A DNA stretch of 5,074 nt from Pyrinomonadaceae bacterium (GCA_014379795.1 JACMLC010000454.1:1-5074); one strand, 5' to 3'. Counted from the stretch's first letter, positions 1 through 5,074 are shown. Notes: a model not told the origin generated them from the sequence alone. Program-made: numbers and translations.

Positions 1-2
1 CT

Positions 3-47
3 GGTGGGATCATAAAAGAGCTGCTCGATGAAGCCCGTGCTCGATAG
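3..47 (+). CDS. possible C-terminal end of an upstream gene (partial)
   Basis: Reading from base 3, fourteen codons are open and end in TAG at 45-47, giving the tail GGIIKELLDEARAR. This charged, helical tail would suit a cytoplasmic protein, but it is far too short to identify. Support is contextual: the strong hairpin at 90-164 has its T-rich flank on this strand, as expected for a terminator after a plus-strand gene, and the next gene (271-882) is convergent. Against it, codon use here is not GC-rich at third positions. A competing reading exists on the minus strand: an ATG at 56-54 opens MKALSSTGFIEQLFYDPT and runs off the left edge with GC-rich third positions, but it has no purine-rich ribosome binding site. 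The two readings exclude each other and I only mildly prefer the plus strand. Confidence 0.28.
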   Translation, partial: GGIIKELLDEARAR

Positions 48-89
48 GGCTTTCATTAGAGGGCGCAGGGGGAAACTGTCAGCCACATA

Positions 90-164
90 CAGGCCAGCCG
101 AGGGGCAACAGCCAGCAACTTTCACCGGTTTGAGGTGCTGGCTCGAAACCCCTCGGCTGGCCTG
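90..164 (+). terminator. long two-tier hairpin, probable Rho-independent terminator
   Basis: A perfect 16-bp GC-rich stem pairs 90-105 (CAGGCCAGCCGAGGGG) with 149-164. Inside it, after a small internal loop (106-109 and 144-148), a second 8-bp stem pairs 110-117 (AGCCAGCA) with 136-143. The apical loop is 18 nt and contains the palindrome ACCGGT at 124-129. The plus strand continues with CTTTATTT at 165-172, six T in eight bases, while the minus-strand flank has no T run. This fits termination of a plus-strand transcript from the left edge, facing the convergent gene at 271-882. The structure is longer and has a larger loop than a usual terminator, so a small structured RNA, a leader element or a mobile palindrome are alternatives. 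Confidence 0.5.
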
Positions 165-270
165 CTTTATTTAACGGCAGTCCAGCAACCAGGAGATAAT
201 CAGCCGCAATGAAAACAGCGTCAGGTCAGCTTCCGTATTTGTGCAACAATGCCCGGCGCATTCATGATAA
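165..270. other. intergenic stretch with no supported gene
   Basis: This stretch lies between the long hairpin and the stop codon of the minus-strand gene at 271. The only structure I see is a weak 5-bp inverted repeat, AATGC at 248-252 with GCATT at 258-262 and a 5-nt loop. It is too weak, and lacks a T run on the minus strand, to call a terminator for the gene at 271-882. A 27-codon open frame at 209-292 is present but is not convincing as a gene. Confidence 0.5.
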
Positions 271-882
271 TCACTCAAAGCAATCTCTATAGGTATATCC
301 TCTGCCTTTAGGAATCAAGGTCATACAGTACCAATCGCTCTCAAATACACCAAGATATAGATGATGATTGACCGTCCTATTAAAGACCAGATAACTATTG
401 GTAATGTAATCGAATTTCTCTTCATAATAAGCCGGAGACTGATTGGCTTTGAATGTTCCATTAAAGACAGCGAGCGCAAAGCCATCTTCAATATATCTAC
501 CATCAGCTAACAGGACGGCAAAATCTTCTCTTCCATCACGGTTAAAATCTCCCACAGAATAATATTGATTCACCACCTTTCCGATACCCTGCCGGATCAA
601 TTTCAGATCGTCCTTGAAGACGCTGTCCTCTTGTTCGATAGCAGGCCGGAGCCACGATTTGTCTTTGAGCCATGCTTTCAATACGACTTGATGTTCGAGC
701 TTCAGATGTGCGTAATAATCTCTTTTCAACTTTGGAAAATTGTTTCGGTTAGCGGAAGCTTGATTTTGTGCGGGTGTGATAGCCGGGAGGTCTTTGTGCC
801 GGAAATGCAAGAATCCAACTGTGACATAGCCGGTAGAGAATGTGAGCAGTGAAATTAAGAGACACAGAATTTTGTGTTTCAT
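271..882 (-). CDS. small exported or membrane-anchored protein with one FG-GAP/VCBS-type calcium-loop motif, 203 aa
   Basis: The protein begins MKHKILCLLISLLTFSTG, a short basic N-terminus and a hydrophobic stretch to about residue 25, so it is exported or held by an uncleaved anchor. Cys7 sits too early for a lipobox. Residues 32-50 look like a flexible linker. Residues 51-105 are charged and probably helical. Residues 110-122 read VGDFNRDGREDFA, a DxNxDGxxD loop (D112, N114, D116, D120) typical of single FG-GAP/VCBS or EF-hand-like calcium loops, followed by alternating strands to the end. Two cysteines lie near the C-terminus (186 and 201). The start at 882 is chosen because GGGAG (minus strand, 895-891) lies 8 nt upstream and the signal-like segment follows at once. 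The frame stays open to an ATG at 1056, but that extension has no such support. The gene is AT-richer than its neighbours (24 G/C of 60 in 301-360). Function is unknown; surface calcium binding is inference. Confidence 0.72.
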   Translation of the reverse strand: MKHKILCLLISLLTFSTGYVTVGFLHFRHKDLPAITPAQNQASANRNNFPKLKRDYYAHLKLEHQVVLKAWLKDKSWLRPAIEQEDSVFKDDLKLIRQGIGKVVNQYYSVGDFNRDGREDFAVLLADGRYIEDGFALAVFNGTFKANQSPAYYEEKFDYITNSYLVFNRTVNHHLYLGVFESDWYCMTLIPKGRGYTYRDCFE

Positions 883-890
883 GAAGTTAG

Positions 891-895
891 CTCCC
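891..895 (-). promoter_or_regulatory. ribosome binding site fixing the start of the minus-strand gene
   Basis: On the minus strand GGGAG stands 8 nt before the ATG at 882-880. It decides the start in favour of the signal-peptide-containing form over the longer open frame that begins at 1056. Confidence 0.65.
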
Positions 896-973
896 ACTAG
901 AACAAATAGATAGCCTAAATGAGAGTAGGTTAATGCGAATAAAAATTCAGGGGTAGAAGCTACGATACTCTTG

Positions 974-995
974 TGTGGCTCTCCACAGAGCCACA
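974..995. repeat. perfect 9-bp inverted repeat with 4-nt loop in the divergent intergenic region
   Basis: TGTGGCTCT at 974-982 pairs perfectly with AGAGCCACA at 987-995, leaving loop CCAC at 983-986. It lies between the divergent genes, about 90 bases from the minus-strand start and about 50 bases upstream of the plus-strand TATAAT. No T run follows on either strand, so it is not an obvious terminator. An operator or a hairpin in the minus-strand leader are possible readings. Confidence 0.45.
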
Positions 996-1015
996 TAACT
1001 ACTATTGTGCTGCAT

Positions 1016-1057
1016 GATGCGGCCTGACGCGCGCAAACGTGTGTATAATGCCGCATC
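1016..1057. promoter_or_regulatory. inverted repeat enclosing the -10 box, candidate operator or structured element
   Basis: GATGCGGC at 1016-1023 pairs perfectly with GCCGCATC at 1050-1057. Within the 26-nt interval a second stem can form between 1027-1033 (ACGCGCG) and 1038-1044 (CGTGTGT) with two G-U pairs and loop CAAA. The right arm begins immediately after the TATAAT at 1044-1049, so a dimeric regulator bound to the two arms would cover the core promoter of the FKBP gene. The sequence is visible directly; the operator role is inference. Confidence 0.4.
1044..1049 (+). promoter_or_regulatory. -10 box (TATAAT) for the FKBP gene
   Basis: A perfect TATAAT lies 78 bases upstream of the FKBP start codon and would place transcription initiation near 1056-1058, giving a leader of about 70 nt. 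No good -35 hexamer stands at 17 bp spacing (1021-1026 is GGCCTG), and the upstream TG dinucleotides are not at the exact extended -10 position. It is a plausible but incomplete sigma-70 promoter, possibly needing an activator. Confidence 0.45.
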
Positions 1058-1110
1058 CTGACTCGGATTTCACACCGGAAAAGGCGAGGCGGGTTGGTCT
1101 TGGCACATTC

Positions 1111-1119
1111 GGAGGGGAG
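1111..1119 (+). promoter_or_regulatory. strong ribosome binding site of the FKBP gene
   Basis: GGAGGGGAG at 1111-1119 is followed by an A/T-rich 8-nt spacer and the ATG at 1128. This near-ideal Shine-Dalgarno sequence fixes the start and suggests good expression. Confidence 0.75.
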
Positions 1120-1127
1120 ATTATTAA

Positions 1128-1961
1128 ATGAGAGGCTTCATTATCTTGACACTCGTTCTGGCCGCATCATCGGCTTATGTCTTTGACGCGCAGGCGCAGA
1201 GTAGACGCGGGAGAACTTCATCAAAGCGAACAGTGAAAACTGCGGGGGCGTTAGCCGCTGCGGGCAGCGTCACGACGCGAACGGGTCTCACTTATTTGAT
1301 TACACGGCGCGGCACGGGGAAGCAGGCAAAGGCCGGAGAGACAGTCATCGTCCACTACACAGGCACGTTGACCGATGGCGTGAAGTTCGATAGCTCGCGT
1401 GACCGCAATCAGCCGTTTGCGTTTAAGCTCGGAGCCGGGCAGGTGATTAAAGGCTGGGATGAAGGCATCGCGCGCCTGCGCATTGGAGATCAGGCGATTC
1501 TGGTCATTCCTTCACAACTCGGTTACGGGAAAAAAGGAGCGGGCGGCGTCATCCCTCCCGACGCGACGCTGATCTTTATCGTCGAGCTGGTGGATGTCAA
1601 AGCTACATCTATGGCGGAGATGTTGTCCGAGACCTTAGACGCGCGCGGGCTGGATGCGATGATTACGCAGTATCAGCAATTGAGCGCGGCAGGCGGGCAG
1701 GACATTTACACCAGCGAGTCCGACCTCAACGGATTGGGTTACAGGCTCTTAGCCAGAAAAAGATTCAAAGAGGCGATAGAAGTTTTTAAGCTCAACGTCG
1801 CGGCCTACCCGCAATCGGCGAATGTCTATGACAGCTTGGCTGAAGCATATCTGGCAAACGGCGACAAGCAGCAGGCGATTGAAAATTATCGCAAAGCCCT
1901 AGAGCTTGACCCGCAATCCGAGAGCGCGAAAAAAGCTTTGCGAGAGCTGACGGGACAATAA
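1128..1961 (+). CDS. exported FKBP-type peptidyl-prolyl cis-trans isomerase with C-terminal TPR module, 277 aa
   Basis: Catalyses cis-trans isomerisation of X-Pro bonds, assisting folding of exported proteins. Residues 1-23 form a signal peptide (hydrophobic ILTLVLAASSA, cleavage likely after AQA at 21-23), so it acts in the periplasm or at the cell surface. A basic linker runs to about 50. The FKBP domain spans about 52-157 and keeps the family's binding-pocket residues: Y77 (HYTG), F87 and D88 (KFDSS), F97, V106, I107, W110, Y133 (LGYG), I142 region (GVIPP) and F150 (LIFIVEL). This indicates an active isomerase. Residues 160-275 hold a helical module with two TPR repeats (about 200-233 and 234-267, ending ALELDPQSESAKKAL). 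Its SDLNGLGYRLL and NVYDSLAEAYL segments resemble the tail common on bacterial beta-lactamase-like serine hydrolases, here fused to FKBP. It has its own promoter and ribosome binding site, with no visible terminator after it. Confidence 0.93.
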   Translation: MRGFIILTLVLAASSAYVFDAQAQSRRGRTSSKRTVKTAGALAAAGSVTTRTGLTYLITRRGTGKQAKAGETVIVHYTGTLTDGVKFDSSRDRNQPFAFKLGAGQVIKGWDEGIARLRIGDQAILVIPSQLGYGKKGAGGVIPPDATLIFIVELVDVKATSMAEMLSETLDARGLDAMITQYQQLSAAGGQDIYTSESDLNGLGYRLLARKRFKEAIEVFKLNVAAYPQSANVYDSLAEAYLANGDKQQAIENYRKALELDPQSESAKKALRELTGQ

Positions 1962-1978
1962 GAACGCTTGAGAAAAAT

Positions 1979-2063
1979 CAACCGCAGAGAGAAGAAAAGC
2001 AGATGAAGGACATGCTAAATAAGATGAGTGCGCTTATCTCCGTGTCTCTGTGACTCTGTGGCT
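1979..2063. repeat. degenerate dispersed intergenic palindrome of the CCGCAGAG / CTCTGTGG type
   Basis: The left arm at 1980-1994 carries CCGCAGAGAG. The right arm at 2038-2063 carries CTCCGTGTCTCTGTGACTCTGTGG. Bases 1982-1989 pair with 2054-2061 (8 pairs, one G-U), and beyond this the arms match only loosely. Tracts of this flavour (accgcagag... and ...ctctgtgtctctgtggt) recur between genes in many Acidobacteriota, Planctomycetes, Verrucomicrobia and Geobacter-like genomes, as I recall; I have not searched. It fills most of the gap between the FKBP gene and the CxxC gene and contains the spurious GTG at 2050 that opens the following frame. Confidence 0.45.
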
Positions 2064-2073
2064 ATTAATTGAT

Positions 2074-2079
2074 GAGGAG
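2074..2079 (+). promoter_or_regulatory. ribosome binding site selecting a TTG start at 2086
   Basis: GAGGAG at 2074-2079 is followed by AAAAAG and then TTG at 2086-2088, a 6-nt spacing that is nearly ideal. The earlier in-frame GTG at 2050 lies inside the dispersed repeat with no purine-rich site upstream, so initiation at the TTG is preferred. Confidence 0.6.
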
Positions 2080-2085
2080 AAAAAG

Positions 2086-2760
2086 TTGGCAGCCAGAAGC
2101 GATACAAGCTCTTCGCCGGATGCTGCTCCGGTAAGTTGCGCGGAGTGCGAGCAGGCGACTACCAATGCCGCGATGACTCTCGCGGGCGCGCGGCTCTGCG
2201 CTGACTGTGTGGCTGCTTACTACATCGCCTGCACGGATTGCGGCGGCCTCGTCGCGAAGGACGAATCACTCGCGCGCGATAATCTGGCCTATTGCTCAAA
2301 CTGCTTTTCTAAAACTTCAGAGGACGCGGGCGCGGGGGTTGTGGATGAAGGTTTGATAGAGGCTTTGATTGCCGAATATGTCTCGCTGCATGCGGAAGAG
2401 AAGCGCATCAGTGAACGGCTTGAGGTGATTAAAGAGCAACTGAAGAAAGCCGCCACGGGCAGGCATCGCGTGGGTAACGCAGTGACCCTGCGCGCCGGAG
2501 ATGAGGCTGTGCGGTGCAGCTATCGCTCGTCGCTCAAGTTTGACAACGAAGCTGCGGGCACGCTCTCCAAGCTTCTCGGAGACGAAGAATTTTCAACCCT
2601 GTTCGAGCGCAAGACCAGCTTTAATCCCATCAAGGATCGCATCGCGGAATTTCTCGCCAACCCGGACGACACGCAGAGGGAAGCGCGCGAGGCCGTGCGC
2701 GCCGCCCTGCGCGAGACGGAAACAGTCACTCTCTCAGTGATGCCTAACCGCACAAAATAA
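2086..2760 (+). CDS. four-CxxC zinc-knuckle protein with long helical segment, 224 aa, function unknown
   Basis: I do not recognise this family. Numbered from the TTG start, residues 1-15 are a flexible Ser/Ala-rich leader. Four CxxC knuckles follow: C18/C21, C38/C41, C49/C52 and C70/C73, with spacings of 16, 7 and 17 residues between them. They suggest two tandem zinc ribbons or treble clefs, with a loose likeness to LIM spacing but lacking its histidine. Residues about 88-122 form a charged amphipathic helix, probably coiled coil. Residues 126-185 look like a small alpha/beta region, and 186-210 are again helical. There is no signal peptide or membrane segment, so it is cytoplasmic. It ends 42 bases before the nuclease gene, on the same strand and in the same frame, which suggests co-transcription. 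A DNA-binding or adaptor role for the nuclease is inference from motif and position. The alternative GTG start at 2050 would add 12 residues. Confidence 0.8.
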   Translation: MAARSDTSSSPDAAPVSCAECEQATTNAAMTLAGARLCADCVAAYYIACTDCGGLVAKDESLARDNLAYCSNCFSKTSEDAGAGVVDEGLIEALIAEYVSLHAEEKRISERLEVIKEQLKKAATGRHRVGNAVTLRAGDEAVRCSYRSSLKFDNEAAGTLSKLLGDEEFSTLFERKTSFNPIKDRIAEFLANPDDTQREAREAVRAALRETETVTLSVMPNRTK

Positions 2761-2802
2761 GTAGCATCCGAAAATCTTTTAGTTGCACCGAAACGCCTCG
2801 CC

Positions 2803-5074
2803 ATGCCGGAATCAAACAATCCCGCTGTCCAACATAAAACGGAGCGCATGCTCGGCGCGCACCGGCTCGCGCAATATATCGCGCGCAATCGCTGCGAGCG
2901 TTACCTGCGCCTCGCGCTTTTCCCTTCCGAAGCAAAGAGTTTGAAGACGCGCTACGGCGTCGGCTTTGAGACACTGTCCGTCCTGCTCTCAAGCGAAGGA
3001 CAGCTTTTCGAGCGGGAGAAGCTGGACGAGCTGCGCGCGCAAGCGGAGCGGGTCGTTGACCTGACGAATAAGAGTCAGGAAGAGTTTCTTGAAGCGTTAA
3101 AGCAGCAGCCGGAGGGGCGCGTTTATTATTACCAGCCGAGCCTTGAAGGTCACATCGGTGGCTGGCTGTGCGGCGGGCGCGCTGACCTGATCGAAGCGAC
3201 GCGCGACGCTGACGGCTCTTTCGATTGCCTCGTCTTGGACATCAAGGCCAGCCCGCGCGAGACGGTCGGCTATCGCCTGCAAGTCGCTTTCTATGCCGTG
3301 CTGCTCGGCGAATTGATGCGCGCGTGTGGGCTGAATGCCGCCGGGCTGCGCGGCGCGATTGCCGCGCGCGACAGCGAGTTTGTGCCGGATAAATGGAACA
3401 CGTTTGACCTCTCGCTCTACGTGGATGAGATAACGCGACTCGTCGCCGCGCCGGATTCGGATGTCGCGCGCGCCGTCGCTGCAACTGATTTCAGCGGCGC
3501 GGCTTATCACTTGGGAAATCATTGCGACGGCTGCCCGTACAACGCGCTCTGCTTTGTCGAAACAGCCGAGCGCGAAGATTTATCGCTCGTCCCGCACCTG
3601 ACCTCGACGGAGAAACGCGCTTTGCAGGCAGAGGGCGTGAGCAGTGTGCGCGAGCTGGCGCGCTTGATGACATATCACGCGCGAGGGGTCGAGGCGGCAG
3701 AGGATCGCGTTGCGGAAGTGGCGCGCATCGGAGCGCGCTGGCCGCTCAATAGCCGCCTTCCCATCCTCGCGCAACGCGCCAAAGCCGCGCTCGCACGTCA
3801 TGATAAATCTCTGGAACACAGGCGCGCTCTGTACGGCACAAGCTGGGGTTCGCTTCCGGACACGAACAACTATCCTGACCTCGTTAAAGTTTTTGTGGAC
3901 GCGCAGCGTGACCATTTGCAAGACCGTCTCTACATGCTGTCCGCGCTGGTCGCAGGCCCCAAAGGCTCTTTTAAAATCGTAGAGATGACGGATGCCGTGC
4001 CTGAGCTTGAGACCGAACAAGAGTTGTTGATTCGCTGGATGCAAAGCGTGCTGCCAGCCATCGGGCGCGCGGCTGACTCTGCGGATGCGCCCGTGCATGT
4101 TTATCTCTATGACCGTCGCGGGCAACGCTCTTTGCTCGACGCTTTGACGCGCCACTTTGCCGCGCTCTGCGCGATTCCTGCTTTTTATGATCTGCTGACT
4201 TCCAGCCCCGCGCTCACGCAGGGCATGATCTCCTTTCTCGGCGACGAAGTTTGCGAGCGGCAGAACCTTGGAGCCATCTGCAACAATCTTTATGAGACGG
4301 CGGCGGCGATGGGATTTCGTTGGCGCGATAAAGATGTCAACGTGCCGCAGCAATTTCGCACGCGCATCTTCGATAACCGTCGCCCCTACAAACGCGATCC
4401 AAACAATCAGCTCTTCAGCGTGCCGGAAGAGAAGGCCGGGAGCGATGCCCTGTGGGTTGAATCCGCCGCGCGCTTCGGGACGGAGATTCCGCTTGAGTAC
4501 GCATACGTCGCATGGGGCGAACTGAATGATTCGGATGGCTTGCAGCCGGAGGCACGCGCGCAGGTTCGCGGCTTTTTAGGCACGAGTCAGGATGACATCA
4601 AATCTCTCGCGGCGGCGCGGCTCGATGCCCTGCGTCATATCGAAGAAAGTTTCCAATATAAAAATAAGCAAGTGGAAAAACAGCCGCTCGCGCTTGATCG
4701 CATGGATCAGGTTATGGTCGAGCCGGATACTGTGCCGCTTTCTCGCGCGCTCGAAGACTTTCTGAGGCTTGAGCATTACGCCGCTTTGCAGGAGCGTCTA
4801 CTGCATTTCGCGCTTCCGCCCGGGCTGCGCGCGGAGACCGGGCGCACAGCCATCCTGCGCTGCGAAGGGTATGACAAAGACAGCCGCCTCGCCACATTTG
4901 CTTTAACAGACGGCGAAGGGAACACGCTCGCCTCCGGCAACACGGACACTTTGCGCTTGCGCGAAGGCGATTGGATGACGCTCAATCCTTTGCTCCACGA
5001 AGAGACGGGCAAGCCCCTGACGGGCAAGCGGCTGGTGCATGGACGCCTGTGCGTGGTCGAGGAAATCAAAGAGA
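2803..5074 (+). CDS. TM0106/Cas4/RecB-like PD-(D/E)XK nuclease with Fe-S cysteines and RNase H-like region, probable SF1 helicase fusion (3' end outside window)
   Basis: The frame is open for 757 codons to the window edge. Residues about 15-260 form a RecB/Cas4-type nuclease. GGRAD gives the first acid (D128), LVLDIKAS gives D146-x-K148, and QVAFY gives the Q160-x3-Y164 motif, so the catalytic core looks intact. C31 (RCERYLRL) together with C241, C244 and C250 (CxxC-x5-C) matches the four-cysteine 4Fe-4S arrangement of Cas4/AddB/Dna2-like nucleases. A helical segment (about 258-345, with a VSSVRELARL-like element) follows. Residues about 358-465 align in shape with the RNase H-like domain of TM0106 proteins, but the first motif reads FVDAQ rather than DxE, so it is probably inactive. 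Residues 653-675 and the beta-rich 676-757 (LREGDWMTLNP) resemble the region entering an Upf1/Dna2-like SF1 helicase; no Walker A motif is reached. The ATG at 2803 has no clear Shine-Dalgarno, so translational coupling to the preceding gene is likely. M16 (2848) is an alternative start. Confidence 0.85.
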   Translation, partial: MPESNNPAVQHKTERMLGAHRLAQYIARNRCERYLRLALFPSEAKSLKTRYGVGFETLSVLLSSEGQLFEREKLDELRAQAERVVDLTNKSQEEFLEALKQQPEGRVYYYQPSLEGHIGGWLCGGRADLIEATRDADGSFDCLVLDIKASPRETVGYRLQVAFYAVLLGELMRACGLNAAGLRGAIAARDSEFVPDKWNTFDLSLYVDEITRLVAAPDSDVARAVAATDFSGAAYHLGNHCDGCPYNALCFVETAEREDLSLVPHLTSTEKRALQAEGVSSVRELARLMTYHARGVEAAEDRVAEVARIGARWPLNSRLPILAQRAKAALARHDKSLEHRRALYGTSWGSLPDTNNYPDLVKVFVDAQRDHLQDRLYMLSALVAGPKGSFKIVEMTDAVPELETEQELLIRWMQSVLPAIGRAADSADAPVHVYLYDRRGQRSLLDALTRHFAALCAIPAFYDLLTSSPALTQGMISFLGDEVCERQNLGAICNNLYETAAAMGFRWRDKDVNVPQQFRTRIFDNRRPYKRDPNNQLFSVPEEKAGSDALWVESAARFGTEIPLEYAYVAWGELNDSDGLQPEARAQVRGFLGTSQDDIKSLAAARLDALRHIEESFQYKNKQVEKQPLALDRMDQVMVEPDTVPLSRALEDFLRLEHYAALQERLLHFALPPGLRAETGRTAILRCEGYDKDSRLATFALTDGEGNTLASGNTDTLRLREGDWMTLNPLLHEETGKPLTGKRLVHGRLCVVEEIKE

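Noticed and set aside
28..56. Hairpin ATGAAGCCC / GGGCTTTCAT at the left edge as a terminator
   Set aside because: It has a bulge, overlaps the putative stop codon and lacks a T run; the hairpin at 90-164 is a much better candidate.
127..163. tRNA-like 3' end (GCTCGAAACCCC) within the hairpin
   Set aside because: The pairing is a simple long palindrome with no anticodon arm or proper T-arm geometry.
209..292. Small plus-strand open frame of 27 codons with AGGAG upstream
   Set aside because: The spacing from AGGAG to ATG is about 13 nt, the peptide has no recognisable character, and it overlaps the 3' end of the opposite gene.
565..852. Plus-strand open frame of 95 codons
   Set aside because: It lies entirely opposite the better-supported minus-strand gene, with no ribosome binding site and no coherent domain.
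883..1056. N-terminal extension of the minus-strand calcium-loop gene up to an ATG at 1056
   Set aside because: The extension overlaps the promoter region and both palindromes and has no ribosome binding site, whereas the ATG at 882 has GGGAG 8 nt upstream and is followed directly by a signal-like segment.
2501..2992. Several overlapping open frames on both strands around the end of the CxxC gene
   Set aside because: Their products are low-complexity Arg/Ala/Ser sequences, and they are explained as shadows of the CxxC and nuclease genes.
3580..4353. Minus-strand open frame of 257 codons
   Set aside because: It is opposite the nuclease gene in GC-rich DNA full of GCGCGC. The product is rich in Arg, His and Ala with no domain, while the plus-strand frame carries clear nuclease motifs.
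1..5074. CRISPR array, insertion sequence ends, rRNA or tRNA genes
   Set aside because: I looked for regularly spaced repeats, terminal inverted repeats with transposase frames and tRNA cloverleaf patterns, and saw none. The Cas4-like nuclease is not accompanied by any other CRISPR signature here.
2803..5074. High density of GCGCGC in the nuclease gene as a possible signal
   Set aside because: It is explained by frequent Ala-Arg codon pairs (GCG CGC) under GC-rich codon use.

Overview
The window reads as a chromosomal segment of a moderately GC-rich bacterium. The best guess is an Acidobacteriota-like lineage (Blastocatellia or similar). This is inferred from protein style: a secreted FKBP fused to the TPR tail usually seen on serine hydrolases, an FG-GAP/VCBS-type calcium loop in a small exported protein, and a degenerate 'CCGCAGAG ... 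CTCTGTGG' intergenic repeat. No rRNA or other marker gene is present, so the assignment is tentative.

Layout. (1) Bases 1-270: the left edge probably holds the last codons of a plus-strand gene (stop at 45-47). It is followed by a striking two-tier hairpin at 90-164 with a T-rich 3' flank, most likely a terminator between convergent genes. (2) Bases 271-882, minus strand: a small exported or membrane-anchored protein of 203 residues with one DxNxDGxxD loop, in clearly lower-GC DNA than the rest. (3) Bases 883-1127: a divergent intergenic region with a perfect TATAAT, an inverted repeat enclosing it, a second 9-bp hairpin, and a strong ribosome binding site for the next gene. (4) Bases 1128-1961, plus strand: an exported FKBP-type peptidyl-prolyl isomerase with a C-terminal TPR module. 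(5) Bases 1962-2085: a short intergenic stretch occupied by the degenerate repeat. (6) Bases 2086-2760, plus strand: an unrecognised protein with four CxxC knuckles followed by a long charged helix. (7) Bases 2803 to the window end, plus strand: a long gene, still open after 757 codons. It encodes a Cas4/RecB-like (TM0106-type) PD-(D/E)XK nuclease with a four-cysteine Fe-S signature, then a degenerate RNase H-like region, then what looks like the entry to an SF1 (Dna2/Upf1-like) helicase.

How the genes relate. The FKBP protein acts outside the cytoplasm and is probably a folding factor. The small calcium-loop protein is also exported, but no functional link between the two is visible. The CxxC protein and the nuclease are separated by 42 bases on the same strand and are the obvious functional pair, probably in DNA processing, repair or possibly defence. 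This pair is the most interesting content of the window. The helicase half lies outside and must be checked in flanking sequence.
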